NCBI GenBank assembly: GCA_016717115.1
Contig: JADKGE010000002.1
Location: forward strand, 62,001-126,000
Direction of reading: 5' to 3'
DNA: 64,000 nt
Source of the DNA: Actinomycetota bacterium
Lineage (GTDB): Bacteria; Actinomycetota; Actinomycetes; S36-B12
Positions 61,250-64,000 of this stretch are shown here, piece by piece. The notes below the pieces were generated by a model, which worked only from the letters and a program-made list of their open reading frames with translations, searched no databases and was not told the origin of the DNA. A program made the position numbers and the translations under genes. Each line of letters starts with the position of its first letter. Position 1 is the stretch's first letter.

Positions 61250-62089
61250 TCAGCCGGCCGGATCCTCGCCGATCGAGCACGCGTCCGCCTGCAGCCGCGT
61301 CCAGGTCTGCGGCCCCACCAGCGCGTCCACCGTCAAGCCGGCATCCGTCTGGAACGCGCGCACCGCAGCCTTCGACACTCGCCCGTACCGGCCATCGATC
61401 TCACCGGGCTGGTATCCGATCTGCGTCAGCGCCGTCTGGAGCACCGCGACCGCGAACGGGTCGGCCGACGAGGACGTCACGGCCGGCAACTCGTCGACCC
61501 CGACCGAGCACAGGTACCCCATCGCCTCGTCTGCCGTGGGCAGCGGCGCGGCCGGCGCGCGACTCGGCGTCGGCGTCGCGGCCGCCGACGGCGCGTCGGT
61601 GGCGGCCCGCGGTCGGAAGAAGCAGTTGTCGGGAGAGGTGTCCGGCGGCAGCGTCGCGATGCATCCCGGTCCGAGATCGAGGGCCACGGCGTTGCGGGCG
61701 TCGGGATCAAGCCTCAGCGTCCCGTCCCGCTCGGCCCCGTCCGGCCACTGCACCCGCATCGTCGAAGGGTTCGTCACCCGCAGAGTCAGGAACGAGGACT
61801 CCTGAACCGCGCCGTCCTCCTCCTGGAAGGTCAATCGCGCGTCGAAGACGTCCGGATCCGACGTGCCGTCGACCACCAAGGCGTATCCCGCCCGATCCCT
61901 CACGAGCGCCATACTGTTCCAGCTCGAGCCGATCGACACGCCGACCGGCTCGTCCGATCGCGCGGCTGAGGCCGACGTATTGGTGTCGATCTCTGGAGTC
62001 GACCCGGCGGTCGACGCGGACGGGCTCGACGAGCAGCCGGCCAGGAGCAGCGCGGCCGCCACGGCCAGCACGAAGGGCGTCTTCACCAC
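61250..62089 (-). CDS. Lipoprotein with a peptidoglycan-binding domain
   Basis: 279 residues. A lipoprotein signal ends in LLAGC. The middle part is beta-rich with an EDGAVQESSFLTLRV segment, and the C-terminal 60 residues are a PG_binding_1 domain (AVAVLQTALTQIGYQPGEID then YGRVSKAAVRAFQTDAGL). The mature protein is anchored outside the membrane and contacts the wall. The GTG at 62089 (a second GTG follows at 62086) lies 7 nt after GACTCT. It is divergent from the large membrane protein with about 110 nt between them. Confidence 0.75.
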   Translation of the reverse strand: MVKTPFVLAVAAALLLAGCSSSPSASTAGSTPEIDTNTSASAARSDEPVGVSIGSSWNSMALVRDRAGYALVVDGTSDPDVFDARLTFQEEDGAVQESSFLTLRVTNPSTMRVQWPDGAERDGTLRLDPDARNAVALDLGPGCIATLPPDTSPDNCFFRPRAATDAPSAAATPTPSRAPAAPLPTADEAMGYLCSVGVDELPAVTSSSADPFAVAVLQTALTQIGYQPGEIDGRYGRVSKAAVRAFQTDAGLTVDALVGPQTWTRLQADACSIGEDPAG

Positions 62090-62187
62090 TTCACAAGAGT
62101 CGCACACGGTGCTGACGAAACCCGTGAACGATCGAGCGGCGCCGCGTAGCCGTTCGACGGACACCCCGCGCCCGGTGACGCCCCGCC

Positions 62188-62193
62188 TAAACT
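62188..62193 (+). promoter_or_regulatory. -10 element TAAACT, leaderless membrane protein gene
   Basis: TAAACT ends 8 nt before the ATG at 62201; there is no Shine-Dalgarno. Confidence 0.5.
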
Positions 62194-62200
62194 GGCGGCG

Positions 62201-63967
62201 ATGTCATCGCCGGGCCAGGCCCCCGAGGCACCGAGCCGACTTCGGCTCGGTGCTGCCTTCGCCGCGAGCGAAGTCCTCGTGCTGCTGGCGCTCCTCGGAC
62301 CCCTCATCGGTCGACCCTTCTGGCAGGGGTTCCGGGCCTACGCCTACCCCGACCAGTTGACCTACGCGTCCATCGCCACCAACTGGGCAATGGGCGACAG
62401 TCGCTTCGTCGAACCGTTCACGCAGACGGGCACCTCGCACTACCCGAGCCTGTGGTACCAGGCCATGGGGCTGGTGGCCCGCCTCACCGGCGCGCCCGTG
62501 CACGTCATCTGGACGCTCTTCGGCGTGCTGATCGTCAGTGCCGCGGTGCTGTCGACCGGGCTCCTCGCCTACCGCATGAGCGGTCGCGCGTGGGCTCCCG
62601 TACTGCCCGCCCTGGCCCTCTTCACGGGCGTGCTCGCCGGCGTGACAGCCGGGCAGTGGGGCCTGGAACTCCTCAACCACGCCATCCTGTGGGGGCCCCT
62701 CGCGTCGCTGTTCACTCTCAATGCCGAGGCTGCCGGGACCTGCCTCGTCATCATTGCCATGGTCTTGCTGCTCGGTGCCGATCCCGGGAACGGCGGCACG
62801 TACCGGCGTCGTTCGCTCGTGATCGCCGCGGCGATCCTCGGCGCGATCGCCAACGTCCATACGTACGCGTTCTTCTCGGGACTGGTCCTCGCTGTGTGCT
62901 TCGCCGCCGTCCTGTCTCTGCTCCGCTCGCGATCTCGGCCGCTCGTCGTCGTGACCGTCGCGCTCCTCGCGATCGTTCTGGTCGCCGGTGCCCCGCTGGC
63001 GCGCGTCATCGGTCCCCTCCCCGTGCTCGCCCTGCTGCTCCTCGCCTTCGCCCCCGCGGCCGTGGCCCTCGCGAGAGGCCACGCCGTGACGGCCGTCCTC
63101 GTCGTGCTCGCCTTCGGCTTAGCGGCGGCTCCGCAACTCGTCCGCACCGCCTGGGGCCTTGCCGAGGGCGACCCGTTCCTGGTGTTCCGCCAGGTGTCGT
63201 CGCGTGGTCTCGGGGTGGCGATCCCCACCGGGCTCCTGGCGGCGGCTCCACTCATCCTCGTGGGAGCCGCGTGCGCCGTCGCGCTGTGGGGCCGCCGGCA
63301 GGACACCAAGTCGGCGCTCCTGCTGTCGCTGCTCGTGGGCATGGGGATCATGTCGCAGAACGACCGGTGGGGCTTCAACCAGGAGCCGTACCGCTTCTGG
63401 ATCCTGTTCGGGATCCTCGCCGGGGTGCTGATGACTCCCGTGCTCGCCTGGTCCCTCGCCCAGCACGCGTGGATGCGTGACCGGCGCCGACTCGCGTACA
63501 CCGTGGTCGCCGTCGGCGCCGGCGCGATCTGGGCCGTGAGCCTCATCGACACCCTGAGCTTCTGGCACTACGCGAATGTCGAGGGCGTGTTCTCGATGGA
63601 GGACCAGCGGGCGCAGGCCGTCCGCAGCCTCACCGGGGAGCGGGACGGCCTTGTGCTCACGAGCGAGTGCCTGCCGCCGCAGGTGCTCAAGGTCATGACG
63701 GGCGCACGGATCGCCCACTACAACCGCGGACTGGCGTGGCCGGACAACGCCAAGGAGCTCAACGCCTTCCTCGACAAGGAGCGCCGCGCCGCCGAGGACC
63801 CGGCGCAGTTGCAGAGGGCCGGCGTGGCATACGTCCTGACGGACACGGGCTGTCCCACGGACTGGGACTTCGCCGGCGATCCCCGGGTGCGGCCCGAGGC
63901 CACGCGTGAGTATGCGGACGCGGACGGCCGACGGACGTTGACGCTGTGGCGGGTCGATCCGGCCTGA
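62201..63967 (+). CDS. Large integral membrane protein, GT-C glycosyltransferase-like
   Basis: 588 residues with about eleven TM helices and a C-terminal extracytoplasmic domain of about 130 residues. The N-terminal loop YPDQLTYASIATNWAMGDSR with acidic residues after the first helix, and later SHYPSLWYQAMG, resemble GT-C type transferases that use polyprenyl-phosphate sugars, but no firm family match can be made by eye. The start is set by TAAACT 8 nt upstream. It is divergent from the wall-binding lipoprotein gene. The remaining 33 nt to the window end contain no feature. Confidence 0.6.
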   Translation: MSSPGQAPEAPSRLRLGAAFAASEVLVLLALLGPLIGRPFWQGFRAYAYPDQLTYASIATNWAMGDSRFVEPFTQTGTSHYPSLWYQAMGLVARLTGAPVHVIWTLFGVLIVSAAVLSTGLLAYRMSGRAWAPVLPALALFTGVLAGVTAGQWGLELLNHAILWGPLASLFTLNAEAAGTCLVIIAMVLLLGADPGNGGTYRRRSLVIAAAILGAIANVHTYAFFSGLVLAVCFAAVLSLLRSRSRPLVVVTVALLAIVLVAGAPLARVIGPLPVLALLLLAFAPAAVALARGHAVTAVLVVLAFGLAAAPQLVRTAWGLAEGDPFLVFRQVSSRGLGVAIPTGLLAAAPLILVGAACAVALWGRRQDTKSALLLSLLVGMGIMSQNDRWGFNQEPYRFWILFGILAGVLMTPVLAWSLAQHAWMRDRRRLAYTVVAVGAGAIWAVSLIDTLSFWHYANVEGVFSMEDQRAQAVRSLTGERDGLVLTSECLPPQVLKVMTGARIAHYNRGLAWPDNAKELNAFLDKERRAAEDPAQLQRAGVAYVLTDTGCPTDWDFAGDPRVRPEATREYADADGRRTLTLWRVDPA

Positions 63968-64000
63968 GCGGATCGCCAGGACCCGGAATGTGCTTATTGT

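Overview
The window is about 64 kb of high-GC DNA, densely packed on both strands, with many GTG and some TTG starts. Several markers point to an actinobacterium: a WhiB-family regulator, the arsA-like pair / whiB4 / ponA2 block known from mycobacteria, a tadA-associated protein gene, a short SRP RNA just upstream of dnaX, and many start codons 7-9 nt downstream of a TAnnnT -10 hexamer (leaderless transcription). I cannot name the genus. It reads as ordinary chromosome: no integrase, transposase, prophage or CRISPR array was seen.

Layout. 1-7.6 kb: DUF4177 protein (cut by the window edge), two ArsA-like ATPases, whiB4, ponA2, a GatB/YqeY protein, a metallophosphoesterase and ACC deaminase. 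7.7-12 kb: tRNA-Pro with terminator, a sulfotransferase, a long perfect palindrome, a methyltransferase, a cupin, and uncharacterised membrane, secreted and TPR-like genes. 12.2-21.2 kb: a disrupted multi-PAS diguanylate cyclase, the lysC-asd operon, a flavin amine oxidase whose C-terminal module sits at its N-terminus, recR, dnaX and SRP RNA. 21.3-25.1 kb: two tRNA-Ser genes around an MFS transporter, a UPF0145 protein and a DUF222-HNH protein. 25.4-34.6 kb: a phospholipase C-like phosphoesterase, a thioredoxin-CcdA-like fusion, a serine hydrolase, an RCK-pore-RCK ion channel and a P2-type cation ATPase. 34.7-43.4 kb: hemerythrin, pirin, a LytR_C protein, tadA (with an in-frame stop) and its partner, upp, an LD-carboxypeptidase/MccF homologue and pntAB. 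43.6-50.2 kb: the CP-ATP-grasp / alpha-E / transglutaminase operon, a septum-formation-like secreted protein, NDH-2 and an aldo-keto reductase. 50.2-64 kb: a frameshifted Uup-like ABC-F gene, a lipoprotein, a YkgJ-type protein, an ECF sigma factor with its DGPF partner, a PQ-loop protein divergent from a LacI regulator with palindromic operators, an F420/NADP reductase-like gene, an MFS-CNB fusion beside a free CNB protein, a phosphotransferase, a peptidoglycan-binding lipoprotein and a large membrane protein.

How the genes work together. Several loci handle redox or cell-envelope chemistry: WhiB4 and PonA2, the thioredoxin-CcdA-like fusion, PntAB (NADPH), NDH-2 (quinone), hemerythrin and pirin. 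lysC-asd supplies aspartate semialdehyde for lysine, threonine and diaminopimelate. dnaX-recR joins replication and recombination functions. The MFS-CNB fusion and the neighbouring CNB protein suggest nucleotide-gated or nucleotide-sensed transport.

The most unusual observations are the circularly permuted amine oxidase (17071-18450), three otherwise well-preserved genes with reading-frame lesions (PAS-GGDEF, tadA, ABC-F; real decay or sequence error), the tandem operators at 55648-55676, the asparagine in the channel filter at 30139-31875, and the 26-bp perfect palindrome at 8621-8676.
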